From NCBI GenBank assembly GCA_017535785.1, contig JAFXTN010000037.1, positions 310,001-374,000 of the forward strand: DNA of 64,000 bases. Direction: 5' to 3'. This DNA is from Butyrivibrio sp. (GTDB lineage Bacteria; Bacillota; Clostridia; Lachnospirales; Lachnospiraceae). The translations under genes were made by a program, and so were the position numbers. Below, piece after piece: positions 33,095 to 42,330 of this stretch (position 1 is its first letter; each line of letters opens with the position of its first letter). A model generated the notes under the pieces. The model saw only the letters and a list, made by a program, of their open reading frames with translations, had not been told where the DNA came from and did no database searches.

Positions 33095-33619
33095 ATGAAG
33101 AATAATAAGAAATTGATATTGGTCATGCTATATCCGTATCTTTATATGGTGGGTATAGCAATGAGTTTTTTACTTTCGTCTTTGGATATAGGCTTTGAAC
33201 CGATGTCTTTTATGCTGGTGCTGGGGCTTATTGTAAATGTATGTGTGATAGCCGTCATAGTTATCAATCTTATTCAGGCATTAGCAGGTCAACACAGATC
33301 GGCCGACCTTGCCAAAGCGAACATGATCATAAAGCTCGTGCATATACCTGCGTATGTGCTCCATTTTTTACTTGGTTGCATCGCGATCTTTATGAGCGTA
33401 TGGGGAATAGGATTTATAATTTGGGCTATCGTTATTGACCTGGTGACTATCGCATTATCGGGACTTGTCGGAGTAAGCGCTGCGATCAGTGCTTCCAAAG
33501 AGAAGACTTTATCAAACAACGATCCTCTTATTTACGGGGTTCTTAGCTTTATATATTGCATAGATGTATTTGCGGCGGTCATCTACAATTCAAAAATAAA
33601 AAAGGCAACACATTCATAA
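33095..33619 (+). CDS. Small four-helix membrane protein of unknown function
   Basis: 174 residues with four predicted membrane segments (about 10-30, 42-64, 85-108, 112-135) and a short basic tail. No recognised domain. AAAGAGG lies upstream of the ATG. It is in the cluster between the LicD fusion and the GT26 fusion, 28 bases after the former, so a role in polysaccharide assembly is likely only by position. Confidence 0.65.
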   Translation: MKNNKKLILVMLYPYLYMVGIAMSFLLSSLDIGFEPMSFMLVLGLIVNVCVIAVIVINLIQALAGQHRSADLAKANMIIKLVHIPAYVLHFLLGCIAIFMSVWGIGFIIWAIVIDLVTIALSGLVGVSAAISASKEKTLSNNDPLIYGVLSFIYCIDVFAAVIYNSKIKKATHS

Positions 33620-33625
33620 GCCGAA

Positions 33626-33634
33626 ATGGTATTA
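33626..33634 (+). promoter_or_regulatory. Possible internal extended -10 promoter
   Basis: TG, G, TATTAT, 64 bases before the GT26-fusion gene. It is one of three TGG-TATxxT boxes inside the cluster. Confidence 0.3.
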
Positions 33635-33697
33635 TGTTTGTAGACTTTTTAGGAAGCCGAAAGACTAATCTGTAAGTAATATTACTCGGAGCAGACT

Positions 33698-35134
33698 ATG
33701 AATACATACAAGAAACAGAATTTTCCGGTAAAAAGAATATTCATATTTGATGAGATCGCACTTGTACTTGCGATGATCACTGCACTTGCGCTCAGATACA
33801 GAGAGCGTTTCTGGGGCGCTCATCAGTTCTTTGACGGTATATATGTCATGATGACGGTTACCGTATGTATTTTCCATGTGATCATTTTTCTTATTTACGA
33901 TTCCAGAAAGGAACACATTTTTCTTCAGGATCCTTTGCAGAATCTGATGACCGTGATCAAGGGAAAATGTATACTCATGGCACTTTCTCTTTTGTATCTG
34001 TACGCGTTTAAGCAAAGCATCAAGGCATCAAGAGTTGTCATTGCTTTATTCTTTGTTTTCAGTATTGTTTACAGCTTTATATTCAGATTTATCTATCGCA
34101 AAAGATATTTGGACAGCCACAGCGGACTTGGAGACAGGAAGGTTTATACGATCTCTGCGGGGGACGCCGATGCGCTAGGCTTTGAAGCTGCTTTCCGTGA
34201 GGGAAAGTACGATGATGTTCTGATAACGGATGTCGATGGAAATGAAGCCAAGGCAAAAGAAATTGCTAAGAAGGCCGAGGAACTCGGGATCAGAACTTAT
34301 TACGCTCTGCGAAGCGGTGACTACGAAGTTAAGTCGGGTATCATAACGGATATTGACGATCATGCTTCTATCCCCGCATTTGTAAGGACCGAGCGATTTG
34401 AAGTGTTCGGAGTTAATTATGCTATCGCAAGGACAGAGGAAGCGGTATTCCATGTTCTTGAGCATCTTAAGGAACTTTCGGGCAAATACATATGCTTTTC
34501 CAATGTTCATACTGCGGTTACGGCAAGAGAAGATGCGGAGTACAGGAACGTTCTCAATGAGTCCGCTTACACATTTGCTGACGGAAATCCTATAGCAAAC
34601 CTTCAGAGAAAAGAAGGCTACATTGGTGCAGACCGTGTTGCAGGCCCCGATTTTATGGAGCACATGTTCAGAGATACCGCTAAAGGTGAAGCTTCACATT
34701 ATTTCTACGGCTCATCGCAAAAGACCCTCGATGCGCTTAAGGACAATCTCCTTAAGAAGTATCCGGGAATAGATATAAGAGGAATGTATTCTCCTCCGTT
34801 CAGAGCTCTTTCACCCGAAGAGGACGCTGAAGACGTTGAGAGGATCAATGCTTCGGGAGCCGATATCGTATGGATCGGATTAGGCGCGCCCAAGCAGGAA
34901 AAGTGGATGCTCGCGCACAGGGATAAGGTTAAGGGCGTTATGATGGGTGTCGGAGCAGGCTTTGATTTCCATGCAGGCACAATAAAAAGAGCTCCCGTGT
35001 GGATCCGCAAGATAGGATTTGAATGGCTCTATCGCTTGTTCCAGGATCCCAAGAGATTATTTTCGAGATATTTTGTCACCAACACAAAGTTTTTCTGTTA
35101 TCTGTTCAGCGATCTTTTTAAGAAGCGCAGATAA
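33698..35134 (+). CDS. WecG/TagA/CpsF glycosyltransferase (GT26) fused to a phosphoglycosyltransferase-type N-terminal half
   Basis: 478 residues. The C-terminal 240 are a GT26 enzyme: VFGVNYAIARTEEAV, FADGNPIANLQR, RVAGPDFM, GLGAPKQEKWM and GVGAGFDFHAGTIKRAPVWI. GT26 enzymes add the second sugar (for example ManNAc) to a lipid-linked first sugar. The N-terminal part has about four helices (DEIALVLAMITALALRYRERFW onward) and a Rossmann-like segment (DDVLITDVDG, KKAEELGIRTYYAL). It mirrors the N-terminal half of the WbaP-type protein encoded at 36785, but the catalytic phosphoglycosyltransferase domain is replaced by GT26. Usual GT26 proteins are about 250 residues. Confidence 0.85.
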   Translation: MNTYKKQNFPVKRIFIFDEIALVLAMITALALRYRERFWGAHQFFDGIYVMMTVTVCIFHVIIFLIYDSRKEHIFLQDPLQNLMTVIKGKCILMALSLLYLYAFKQSIKASRVVIALFFVFSIVYSFIFRFIYRKRYLDSHSGLGDRKVYTISAGDADALGFEAAFREGKYDDVLITDVDGNEAKAKEIAKKAEELGIRTYYALRSGDYEVKSGIITDIDDHASIPAFVRTERFEVFGVNYAIARTEEAVFHVLEHLKELSGKYICFSNVHTAVTAREDAEYRNVLNESAYTFADGNPIANLQRKEGYIGADRVAGPDFMEHMFRDTAKGEASHYFYGSSQKTLDALKDNLLKKYPGIDIRGMYSPPFRALSPEEDAEDVERINASGADIVWIGLGAPKQEKWMLAHRDKVKGVMMGVGAGFDFHAGTIKRAPVWIRKIGFEWLYRLFQDPKRLFSRYFVTNTKFFCYLFSDLFKKRR

Positions 35135-35165
35135 GAGTGGTGGCTTTTGACCGGAAGGTGCATTT

Positions 35166-36761
35166 ATGGCTGATTTGATAAAGATGATCAATTCTAACAG
35201 AGACAAGATAGGAGAAGGCATATACCTTCTCTATTTTGCTGTTATGGTGGGTGCAAGGGCAGCAGGCTTGTACGAGGGAATGACCTTGTACAATATCTGT
35301 CTTGTGCTTGGACTCTTTCTTTTTGCATGCAAGATCGTAGTGACCAAACACACTGTAAAAGAGTACTGCGTAATGGCTGGCCTTTTTGCGCTGGCTCTTT
35401 TGGTATACCGCTTTACAGGTGAAAAGGGACTTCTGGTCTGCTTTACGATGATGCTTGGAATGAAGGGAGTATCAGTAAAGAAAACAATTACGACGGGAAC
35501 AGTTGTTGCCGGCATATTCATACTTGGAAAGATAATCCTCGGAGTTTTCGGAGTACTTCCCGAAATGTACTATCCACAGGAGAGAGCGGGAGTCGGAGTG
35601 ATGTTCAGACATTCGCTCGGATATGCTCATCCCAACACGCTCCACATGAATGTGTTGATGCTCACGATGATGGTTGTATATCTTCTTACGACCGCAGCTA
35701 TGTCAAGCACTCTTGAGAGAAAGAAAAAGCTCTCCTATATCAGTCTTGTTTCTATCGCTGCACTTTTCTTTAATCTTTATATCTTTATGTATTCCGGAAC
35801 GAGAACCGGGATCATGGCATGCATGGCTTTTCTTATCTGCAATCTCTGGCTTGCTGTAAGAAAGGATATCGGAATTTTTGAAAAGATGATAAGCTATGCG
35901 GCATTTCCTTTGACCTGCATTGTATCTATCGTTTTGCCGCTGGTCCTTCCCGAGAATATATTCACGTTTCTTAATAGAACAGTATTTAATTCAAGATTTG
36001 CTCTCGCAAAATATTTTTGGAGCAACAATCACTTGTCATTGTTCGGCATAAGATTAAACAATCCGCTGCCCAATTACGAGACATACGGAATAGACATGGC
36101 TCAGATGTATCTTTTCCTTCAGCTTGGGATCGTGGCATTTGTCGTTATGTCTTTCATTACATTATGGTTTATAAACAGATCGATCAAACTGGGCAAGCGC
36201 GCAGAACTTGCTGTAATGCTTGCAATGCTGTTCCTTGGCATGTGGGAGCCGCTTCTTTACAATCTCGGATTTAAGAATTTCACTTATGTTTTCATAGGCG
36301 AAATGTTGTACCTGTGCCTTGATAAAAAGACTGCTGGCGCTTCGGAGAGCTTAGATGACGCACAGTCTAAAGCAATTCTTTGCGAAGGCATGATAGATTT
36401 CAGAGGCATTACCAAAGCTATAACAGGTGCGGTCCTTATTGGGATCGCTGCTTCGTTTGTATTTCTTTTGGCAACGACACCTCCGACTGCTTTGTATGGC
36501 GACAGAGAGCAGGGCGAGGACGGTGTGAGCTTTGGAATGGAAGCTGAATATCTCACGGAGAATCAGGTAAAAGAGCTTAAGAAAAGCGGAGATATCATCG
36601 TCGGATATAAGGATGAGCAGACTCCTATGTACAGATACAGTGAAGAGTTTGCGGTTATGGAATACGAAAAGAAGGTTATAAGCGTAGGTCTTTGGAGTGG
36701 GTTGATCGCAATGTGCGTACTTATCAGAGTACTTTGGCCTAAAAGGGCAAAAAACCCTTAA
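35166..36761 (+). CDS. O-antigen ligase/polymerase-like membrane protein (Wzy type)
   Basis: 531 residues with about 11-12 predicted helices. The large periplasmic-side loop region contains MFRHSLGYAHPNTLHMNVLM, matching the Wzy/WaaL pattern of a histidine-proline motif. After the polytopic core a soluble loop (about residues 420-500) and a last helix follow. It most likely polymerises repeat units outside the membrane. GGAAGG upstream of the ATG. Confidence 0.78.
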   Translation: MADLIKMINSNRDKIGEGIYLLYFAVMVGARAAGLYEGMTLYNICLVLGLFLFACKIVVTKHTVKEYCVMAGLFALALLVYRFTGEKGLLVCFTMMLGMKGVSVKKTITTGTVVAGIFILGKIILGVFGVLPEMYYPQERAGVGVMFRHSLGYAHPNTLHMNVLMLTMMVVYLLTTAAMSSTLERKKKLSYISLVSIAALFFNLYIFMYSGTRTGIMACMAFLICNLWLAVRKDIGIFEKMISYAAFPLTCIVSIVLPLVLPENIFTFLNRTVFNSRFALAKYFWSNNHLSLFGIRLNNPLPNYETYGIDMAQMYLFLQLGIVAFVVMSFITLWFINRSIKLGKRAELAVMLAMLFLGMWEPLLYNLGFKNFTYVFIGEMLYLCLDKKTAGASESLDDAQSKAILCEGMIDFRGITKAITGAVLIGIAASFVFLLATTPPTALYGDREQGEDGVSFGMEAEYLTENQVKELKKSGDIIVGYKDEQTPMYRYSEEFAVMEYEKKVISVGLWSGLIAMCVLIRVLWPKRAKNP

Positions 36762-36765
36762 ACTA

Positions 36766-36774
36766 TGGTATAAT
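36766..36774 (+). promoter_or_regulatory. Extended -10 promoter before the phosphoglycosyltransferase gene
   Basis: TG, G, TATAAT, perfect. Transcription would begin about 36781, three or four bases before the ATG at 36785, giving an almost leaderless mRNA. Confidence 0.5.
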
Positions 36775-36784
36775 AATACGGATT

Positions 36785-38260
36785 ATGAGTAATATGAATA
36801 AAACTCTTCAAACATATGTATTGTGGCTGATTGACATGATATGTATCATAGTGTCCTACATGATCGCCACATTTATCAGATTCAGCGGTGAGAGAAGGAT
36901 TGAACTGTTAGACGAAGACAAGCCTGCACACTACATGTTATGCATAGTTTTTCTTCTTTTTTGTGTTGTCTATAACTTCTTCGCCGATTGGAACAGAGAC
37001 TTCTGCATCAGAGGCTATGCGAAAGAATTTTTAAGTGTTGTCAAGTTCATCGGAGTTATGTTCCTTGCTTCTGTTGTCGTGGTTTTCCTCTTTAAATGGG
37101 ACCTTTCGAGACTTGTTTGGTTTTACTTTATTGTTTTAGAGCTTATTTTGACATATATAGCCAGGATTTTGTTTAAGCTATCGTTCAGGAAAGCGATATC
37201 GAGCGACAGTAATGCGATAAGAGTGGTGGTCGTTGCCGAGAGAAATCTCATGGAGAGCACGATCAAAAAGCTTACATCCAATGCAGAATTTCTCGGCTAT
37301 AAGATAATAAGAGCTTATGCTGCGGATGCGGCACTTGAAAATGCCGATGCCGGAGATATGCATACACAGGGCGGAAACAGGCAGACATCGGGAGAGTGGT
37401 ATATCGATGGTATCCACATCCATGATGGTATTGAAAATCTTACGGCGAGACTTTTGACAGATCCTTTTGATGAAGTATTTATCAATACGCCCAACATTCC
37501 TCAGAACAATATGCAGGACATCATCCTAGGTTTTGAAGAGATGGGTATCACAACCCACTATAGCTTGGGACTTCCAAGTGTCGGCAAGGCAAACACTCAG
37601 TTCGAAGAATTCATGGATTACTCCGTGATCACATATTCGATGAACAGAACAAGCTACAAGCGCCTGTTCATAAAACGTGGTTTTGATATCATAGTCGGAC
37701 TTATCGGAATCGTTATTACCGGAATTATCACATTGTTCCTTGCACCCGCGATCAAGCTTGATTCACCGGGCCCTGTTTTCTTTTCACAGATAAGGGTAGG
37801 TAAGAACGGAAGACGCTTTAAGATCTACAAGTTCAGATCTATGTATATTGACGCAGAGGAACGCAAGAAAGAACTTGAGGCTCAGAACGAGATGAAGGGC
37901 CTTATGTTTAAGATGGAAAACGATCCCAGGATCACCAAGGTCGGAGCGTTTATCAGAAAGACCAGCCTGGATGAGTTCCCTCAGTTCTTCAACATTTTAA
38001 AAGGCGATATGAGTCTTGTGGGAACGAGACCGCCTACGGTAGAAGAATTCAGAAGATATAACGGATATTACAGAAGAAGACTTTCCATGACGCCGGGCCT
38101 TACCGGACTTTGGCAGATCAGCGGAAGAAGTGATATAGAGGATTTTGACGAGGTCGTTAAGCTTGACCTTAAATATATCGACAATTGGAGCCTTACAGAG
38201 GACTTCATGATCATCGCCAAAACCATTCCTGCACTCTTCTTCGGAAAAGGTGCAAAATAA
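36785..38260 (+). CDS. Polyprenyl-phosphate sugar phosphotransferase (WbaP/ExoY type)
   Basis: Initiates repeat-unit synthesis by moving a sugar-1-phosphate to the lipid carrier. 491 residues: four N-terminal helices, a Rossmann-like middle domain (VVVVAERNLMESTIKKL, DEVFINTPNIPQNN), then the catalytic domain from about residue 295 with KRGFDIIVGLIGIVITG, DSPGPVFFSQIRVGKNGRRF, KFRSMYIDAEERK, DEFPQFFNILKGDMSLVGTRP and PGLTGLWQISGR. No ribosome site is visible; an extended -10 box ends 11 bases before the ATG. A second ATG lies at 36794. The stop codon abuts the next start. Confidence 0.93.
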   Translation: MSNMNKTLQTYVLWLIDMICIIVSYMIATFIRFSGERRIELLDEDKPAHYMLCIVFLLFCVVYNFFADWNRDFCIRGYAKEFLSVVKFIGVMFLASVVVVFLFKWDLSRLVWFYFIVLELILTYIARILFKLSFRKAISSDSNAIRVVVVAERNLMESTIKKLTSNAEFLGYKIIRAYAADAALENADAGDMHTQGGNRQTSGEWYIDGIHIHDGIENLTARLLTDPFDEVFINTPNIPQNNMQDIILGFEEMGITTHYSLGLPSVGKANTQFEEFMDYSVITYSMNRTSYKRLFIKRGFDIIVGLIGIVITGIITLFLAPAIKLDSPGPVFFSQIRVGKNGRRFKIYKFRSMYIDAEERKKELEAQNEMKGLMFKMENDPRITKVGAFIRKTSLDEFPQFFNILKGDMSLVGTRPPTVEEFRRYNGYYRRRLSMTPGLTGLWQISGRSDIEDFDEVVKLDLKYIDNWSLTEDFMIIAKTIPALFFGKGAK

Positions 38261-39340
38261 ATGCTTAATAAGAACATAGATCTTTCAGGAAAAAGAATAA
38301 TGATAACAGGTGCGGCGGGTTTCATCGGCGCCAACCTTGTTACAGCTCTTTTGAACAGATACAGCGATATAAAGCTTCTTGGTATCGACAATATGAATGA
38401 CTATTACGATGTCGGCATCAAGAAGGACAGGCTCAAGAAGATCGATGCTATCGCAAAGGGTGATGAGAACAGATTTAAGTTCATCACCGGAAGCATCGCC
38501 GATAAGGAGCTTATAAACAAGCTGTTCAATGAGTTTAAGCCTGAGGTTGTAGTCAATCTCGCAGCGCAGGCAGGTGTCAGATATTCGATAGAAAACCCCG
38601 ACGCTTACATCGAGTCCAACATTATCGGATTTTACAATATCCTTGAGGCGTGCAGACATTCATATGACAACAAGACGGCTGATTACAGCGGCGTTCTTCA
38701 CCTTGTTTACGCCTCAAGCTCAAGTGTATACGGAAGCAATAAGAAGATACCTTACAGTGTAGAGGATCAGGTAGATAATCCCGTATCTCTTTACGCTGCG
38801 ACCAAGAAATCCAACGAGCTTCTTGCTCATTCATATTCAAAGCTTTACGGTATCCCTTCAACAGGACTTAGATTCTTTACTGTTTACGGACCTGCGGGAA
38901 GACCGGATATGGCTTACTTTGGCTTTACCGATAAGCTCGTCAAGGGAGATACCATCAAGATATTTAACTTCGGTAATTGCAAAAGAGATTTCACTTATGT
39001 CGACGATATCGTTGAGGGCATCATAAACGTGATGCAGAGATATCCCGATGAGAACGAAAACGGAGTTAAATACAAGGTTTACAATATCGGAAACAACGAT
39101 CCCGTTAATCTTTTGGACTTTGTGGATATACTTCAAAAAGAGCTTATATCAGCGGGAGTACTTCCACAGGACTATGACTTTGAGGCGCACAAGGAGCTGG
39201 TTCCCATGCAGCCCGGAGATGTTGAAGTCACCTATGCGGATGTATCCGCACTTGAATCGGACTTTGGATTTAAGCCTTCAACTTCACTTACGGAAGGCCT
39301 TAGAAGATTTGCAAAGTGGTACAAGGAGTATTACGGATAA
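38261..39340 (+). CDS. NAD-dependent sugar epimerase, UDP-glucuronate 4-epimerase type
   Basis: Short-chain dehydrogenase of 359 residues. NAD motif TGAAGFIG, then DNMNDYYDVGIKKDRL, the signature of the UDP-glucuronate epimerase (CapI/LspL-like) branch. Active site: SSSSVYG and Tyr/Lys of SLYAATKKSNE. It would supply UDP-galacturonate to the polymer, though related epimerases of other UDP-sugars cannot be excluded. It starts right after the previous stop with AAGGTG as ribosome site. Confidence 0.86.
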   Translation: MLNKNIDLSGKRIMITGAAGFIGANLVTALLNRYSDIKLLGIDNMNDYYDVGIKKDRLKKIDAIAKGDENRFKFITGSIADKELINKLFNEFKPEVVVNLAAQAGVRYSIENPDAYIESNIIGFYNILEACRHSYDNKTADYSGVLHLVYASSSSVYGSNKKIPYSVEDQVDNPVSLYAATKKSNELLAHSYSKLYGIPSTGLRFFTVYGPAGRPDMAYFGFTDKLVKGDTIKIFNFGNCKRDFTYVDDIVEGIINVMQRYPDENENGVKYKVYNIGNNDPVNLLDFVDILQKELISAGVLPQDYDFEAHKELVPMQPGDVEVTYADVSALESDFGFKPSTSLTEGLRRFAKWYKEYYG

Positions 39341-39343
39341 AAG

Positions 39344-40927
39344 ATGCTGGATTACAAATTTCCTTTTATAAAAAAGAATATATCATTCAAAGCGCTCAGC
39401 ATTGTAATGATATGCATATATGTGCTCAGCCTTATACCTATATTGGTATTGGGCTTTTATGATTTCCCGTCCGCAGATGATTTTTCCATGGCTCTTGAGC
39501 CTCATCTTAAATTTGTGGCCACAGGGAATGTCTTTAGCACAATAGTAGCTGCTTTTGTGAAGGCGCATTGGATCTTTTTCAATTATGAGGGATACTTTTT
39601 CTCTGCTTTACTTACCTGCTTATGTCCCGCGGTATTTAGTGAACAGTTGTATTTCCTTGTTCCTTTTATCATCATCTCAATGCTCACTTTCGGAGTTTGC
39701 TATTTCTTCAATGCATTTTTCGTTAAAGCGCTTAAGCTTGATAAGCATCTTAGCACTGTTGTTTCAATGGCGACGCTTATCATGATGGTACAGTTCCTTA
39801 AGACAAGCGGCGCAAGAGCTCAGGGCTTCTACTGGTGGAGCGGAGCTGTAAATTATGTTTTTACCTTCGGAATGGCATTCTTTTGGGTGGGACTTCTTTT
39901 GAGGATCCTTTATGACGAGGATAAGAAGGCATGCAAAAGAAAATTCATATGGGCGTGCATCTGGGCTTTCCCGATGGGAGGCGCCAATTATCTCACTGCA
40001 CTTGAGCTTGCCATTATTTCGTTTTTGATCATATTTATCTGTGTCATGAATAAATTTTCCAAGATCGGAATAGAAGGACTTGGAGAAATTGGTAGGAAAT
40101 ACGTTAAGCTCATATGGATCCCTGCCGTTATCAATCTGATCGGCTTTGGATTTAGCGTGACCGCTCCCGGAATTAAGATCAGGAGCGCAGAGACTGTGAG
40201 CAATTCGCCTGTAAAAGCAGTTTTGCTTTCGTTATACGGAACATTTAATGTTATTATGGATGAGATGGCAAGATGGGAGACTCTTGTCGTTTTGCTGCTT
40301 CTTATTCCGATATTCTGGAAGCTTGCGGGAGAGCTTAAGCATAGGCTTCGTCATCCTCTGATCTTTATCGTATTTGCTTATGGTATGGTATCATCTAACA
40401 TGACGCCGGCTTATTATGCGGTTTCAAACTTTGACGAAGGAAGACTTGTCGTTCTTGCATGGATGGAGTTTGTATTCTTTGCGGTCCTATCCGTGTTCTA
40501 TTCAACGGCATGGATCAGAGGCCTTATTGAGAATAAGTTTTTCTCGGCAGTTAAAGAATCCGGAAAAAGTGATTCTTTTTCACACGAAGTTTCTTCAGCG
40601 ATACTTGTTCTATTCGCTGTTCTTATATTCGGTTCCGCACTTTGTGTAGTGCCTAACCCGCATTACTATACGGCAACAAGTGCGCTGTATGAGATAGCAA
40701 GCGGCAACGCTGCAAGATATAGATCCGAGAATTCGGAAAGACTTAAAGCATTAAAAGATCCGTCTTTAGAGACAGTGGTTTTGAGAGAATATACCGATGC
40801 ACCGGACATGCTCTTTTACAAAGATATAACCGATCCCGGCTTTGACGATTATTGGATAAACGGGTCGATGGCGAAGTATTACAACAAAAAGGAAATCGCA
40901 ATTGAGAGGATAAAACATGAAGAGTGA
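39344..40927 (+). CDS. Polytopic membrane protein, DUF6056-like (GT-C fold candidate)
   Basis: 527 residues, about 11 predicted helices. FPSADDFSMALEPH in the first loop resembles the acidic first-loop motif of GT-C glycosyltransferases, and SGARAQGFYWWSGAVNYVF is typical of the DUF6056 group. A soluble C-terminal tail of about 90 residues follows. It could be a lipid-linked sugar transferase acting outside the membrane. It overlaps the next gene by 11 bases. Confidence 0.65.
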   Translation: MLDYKFPFIKKNISFKALSIVMICIYVLSLIPILVLGFYDFPSADDFSMALEPHLKFVATGNVFSTIVAAFVKAHWIFFNYEGYFFSALLTCLCPAVFSEQLYFLVPFIIISMLTFGVCYFFNAFFVKALKLDKHLSTVVSMATLIMMVQFLKTSGARAQGFYWWSGAVNYVFTFGMAFFWVGLLLRILYDEDKKACKRKFIWACIWAFPMGGANYLTALELAIISFLIIFICVMNKFSKIGIEGLGEIGRKYVKLIWIPAVINLIGFGFSVTAPGIKIRSAETVSNSPVKAVLLSLYGTFNVIMDEMARWETLVVLLLLIPIFWKLAGELKHRLRHPLIFIVFAYGMVSSNMTPAYYAVSNFDEGRLVVLAWMEFVFFAVLSVFYSTAWIRGLIENKFFSAVKESGKSDSFSHEVSSAILVLFAVLIFGSALCVVPNPHYYTATSALYEIASGNAARYRSENSERLKALKDPSLETVVLREYTDAPDMLFYKDITDPGFDDYWINGSMAKYYNKKEIAIERIKHEE

Positions 40928-41336
40928 TTTTGAAGAGAACTACAAAGTTCTTGAGTTTAAGGAGTTCGGTGACGATAAGGGTAACCTTGTTGTTGCGGAA
41001 GGCTCGGGCTTTGATATACCTTTTGATATCAGAAGAGTTTTCTATATTTATGGCTCTGAAAGAGATATCAAGAGAGGACTTCACGCTAACAGATATACTA
41101 AGTTTGTGCTTATAAATGTGAGCGGCAGCAGCAAAGTCCTTATAGATGACGGCAAGAAGAGAGAGGTTGTTGTTCTGGATAAGCCCAGAATGGGACTGTA
41201 TCTTGGACCTATGGTATGGAAAGAAATGTATGATTTCTCACCGGATTCGGTTCTTCTGTGCCTTGCAAGCGAGCATTACATCGAGAGCGAATATATTCGT
41301 GACTACGATGAATTTATAAAGGAAATTAATGGGTAA
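40917..41336 (+). CDS. dTDP-4-oxo-6-deoxyglucose 3,4-ketoisomerase, FdtA/QdtA family
   Basis: Cupin-fold sugar isomerase (WxcM-like), 139 residues. Family features: DDKGNLVVAEG, RRVFYIYG, and GLHANRYTKF with the expected catalytic histidine. It makes the 3-oxo sugar that an FdtB/QdtB aminotransferase, encoded two genes downstream, converts to the 3-amino sugar. The sequence does not decide whether the gluco or galacto product is made. The upstream dTDP-glucose enzymes RmlA and RmlB are absent from the window. Confidence 0.85.
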   Translation: MKSDFEENYKVLEFKEFGDDKGNLVVAEGSGFDIPFDIRRVFYIYGSERDIKRGLHANRYTKFVLINVSGSSKVLIDDGKKREVVVLDKPRMGLYLGPMVWKEMYDFSPDSVLLCLASEHYIESEYIRDYDEFIKEING

Positions 41337-41344
41337 AAGAAATT

Positions 41345-42295
41345 ATGAGTAAACTTTCTATTGTTATTCCGGTTTATTACAACTCGGATACACTTGAGCT
41401 TTTATATGATGATCTTAAGGAAAAGGTCCTTGGTAAGATCGGAGATTACGAGATCGTCTTCGTTGATGACGGATCGGGAGACAACTCCTGGGAGATCATA
41501 AACAAGATCGCAGCGCAGGATAAGAACGTGGTCGCTACCAAGCTTTCAAGAAACTTCGGTGAGCATGCGGCTATCCTTGCGGGTCTTTCTGTATGTACAG
41601 GTGACTGCGCCGTGACCAAGCAGGCTGATCTTCAGGAAGATTCAACTCTTATCCTTGAGATGTACGAGAGCTGGAAGCGAGGCAACAAGGTCGTTCTTGC
41701 TATCCGAGGTGAAAGAGACGAAAATCCCATAAAGAAATTCTTTGCCGGTTGCTATTACTGGCTTGTAAGAAAGACGATCAATAAAGATATGCCTCAGGGC
41801 GGCTGTGACTGCTATCTTATAGACAGACAGGTTATCAAGGTTCTTCAGATGATGGATGAAAAGAACTCATCACTTACCCTTCAGGTTATGTGGGTAGGCT
41901 TTAAGACTGAGAAGATCTACTTCCACAGAAAAGACAGAGAGATCGGTAAATCACGTTGGACTCTCGGAAAGAAAGTAAAGCTTGTAATTGATTCAATGAT
42001 GAGCTTTTCATATTTCCCGATCAGATGCATGGCTACGCTCGGAACGATCTTCGCGTTCTTTTCTTTGATCGGTATCATTTATGTGATAACGGAAAAGATT
42101 ACCAAGCAGACACCTATCCTTGGTTATGCTTCTGAGATGACGGTATTGTTCTTTGGCTTTGGAGTTTTATTCTTAATGCTCTCAATGCTGGGAGAATACA
42201 TCTGGCGTACACTTGAAGAATCACGCAATCGCCCTCCGTTTATCATTGACGAGGTTCATCGCTCTGACGATCAGGATAAAAAAGATAAAGAGTGA
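41345..42295 (+). CDS. Glycosyltransferase family 2, bactoprenol-linked (GtrB/DPM1-like)
   Basis: 316 residues. GT2 domain at residues 1-220 with [35 protein letters not shown] and KQADLQEDS in place of the usual DADLQ, and the [10 protein letters not shown] loop. Two C-terminal helices. These enzymes move a sugar from a nucleotide donor to polyprenyl phosphate on the inner face; a GT-C enzyme then uses it outside. The Asp-to-Gln change just before the acidic metal motif is worth noting. Confidence 0.87.
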   Translation: MSKLSIVIPVYYNSDTLELLYDDLKEKVLGKIGDYEIVFVDDGSGDNSWEIINKIAAQDKNVVATKLSRNFGEHAAILAGLSVCTGDCAVTKQADLQEDSTLILEMYESWKRGNKVVLAIRGERDENPIKKFFAGCYYWLVRKTINKDMPQGGCDCYLIDRQVIKVLQMMDEKNSSLTLQVMWVGFKTEKIYFHRKDREIGKSRWTLGKKVKLVIDSMMSFSYFPIRCMATLGTIFAFFSLIGIIYVITEKITKQTPILGYASEMTVLFFGFGVLFLMLSMLGEYIWRTLEESRNRPPFIIDEVHRSDDQDKKDKE

Positions 42296-42330
42296 TAACA
42301 GTATCAGAAAAAGGATCAGGAAAGGCAATT

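Noticed and set aside
36741-36760. Terminator between the Wzy-like and WbaP-type genes (AAGGG/CCCTT)
   Set aside because: Five-base stem inside the end of the coding sequence and no T-run after it; too weak.
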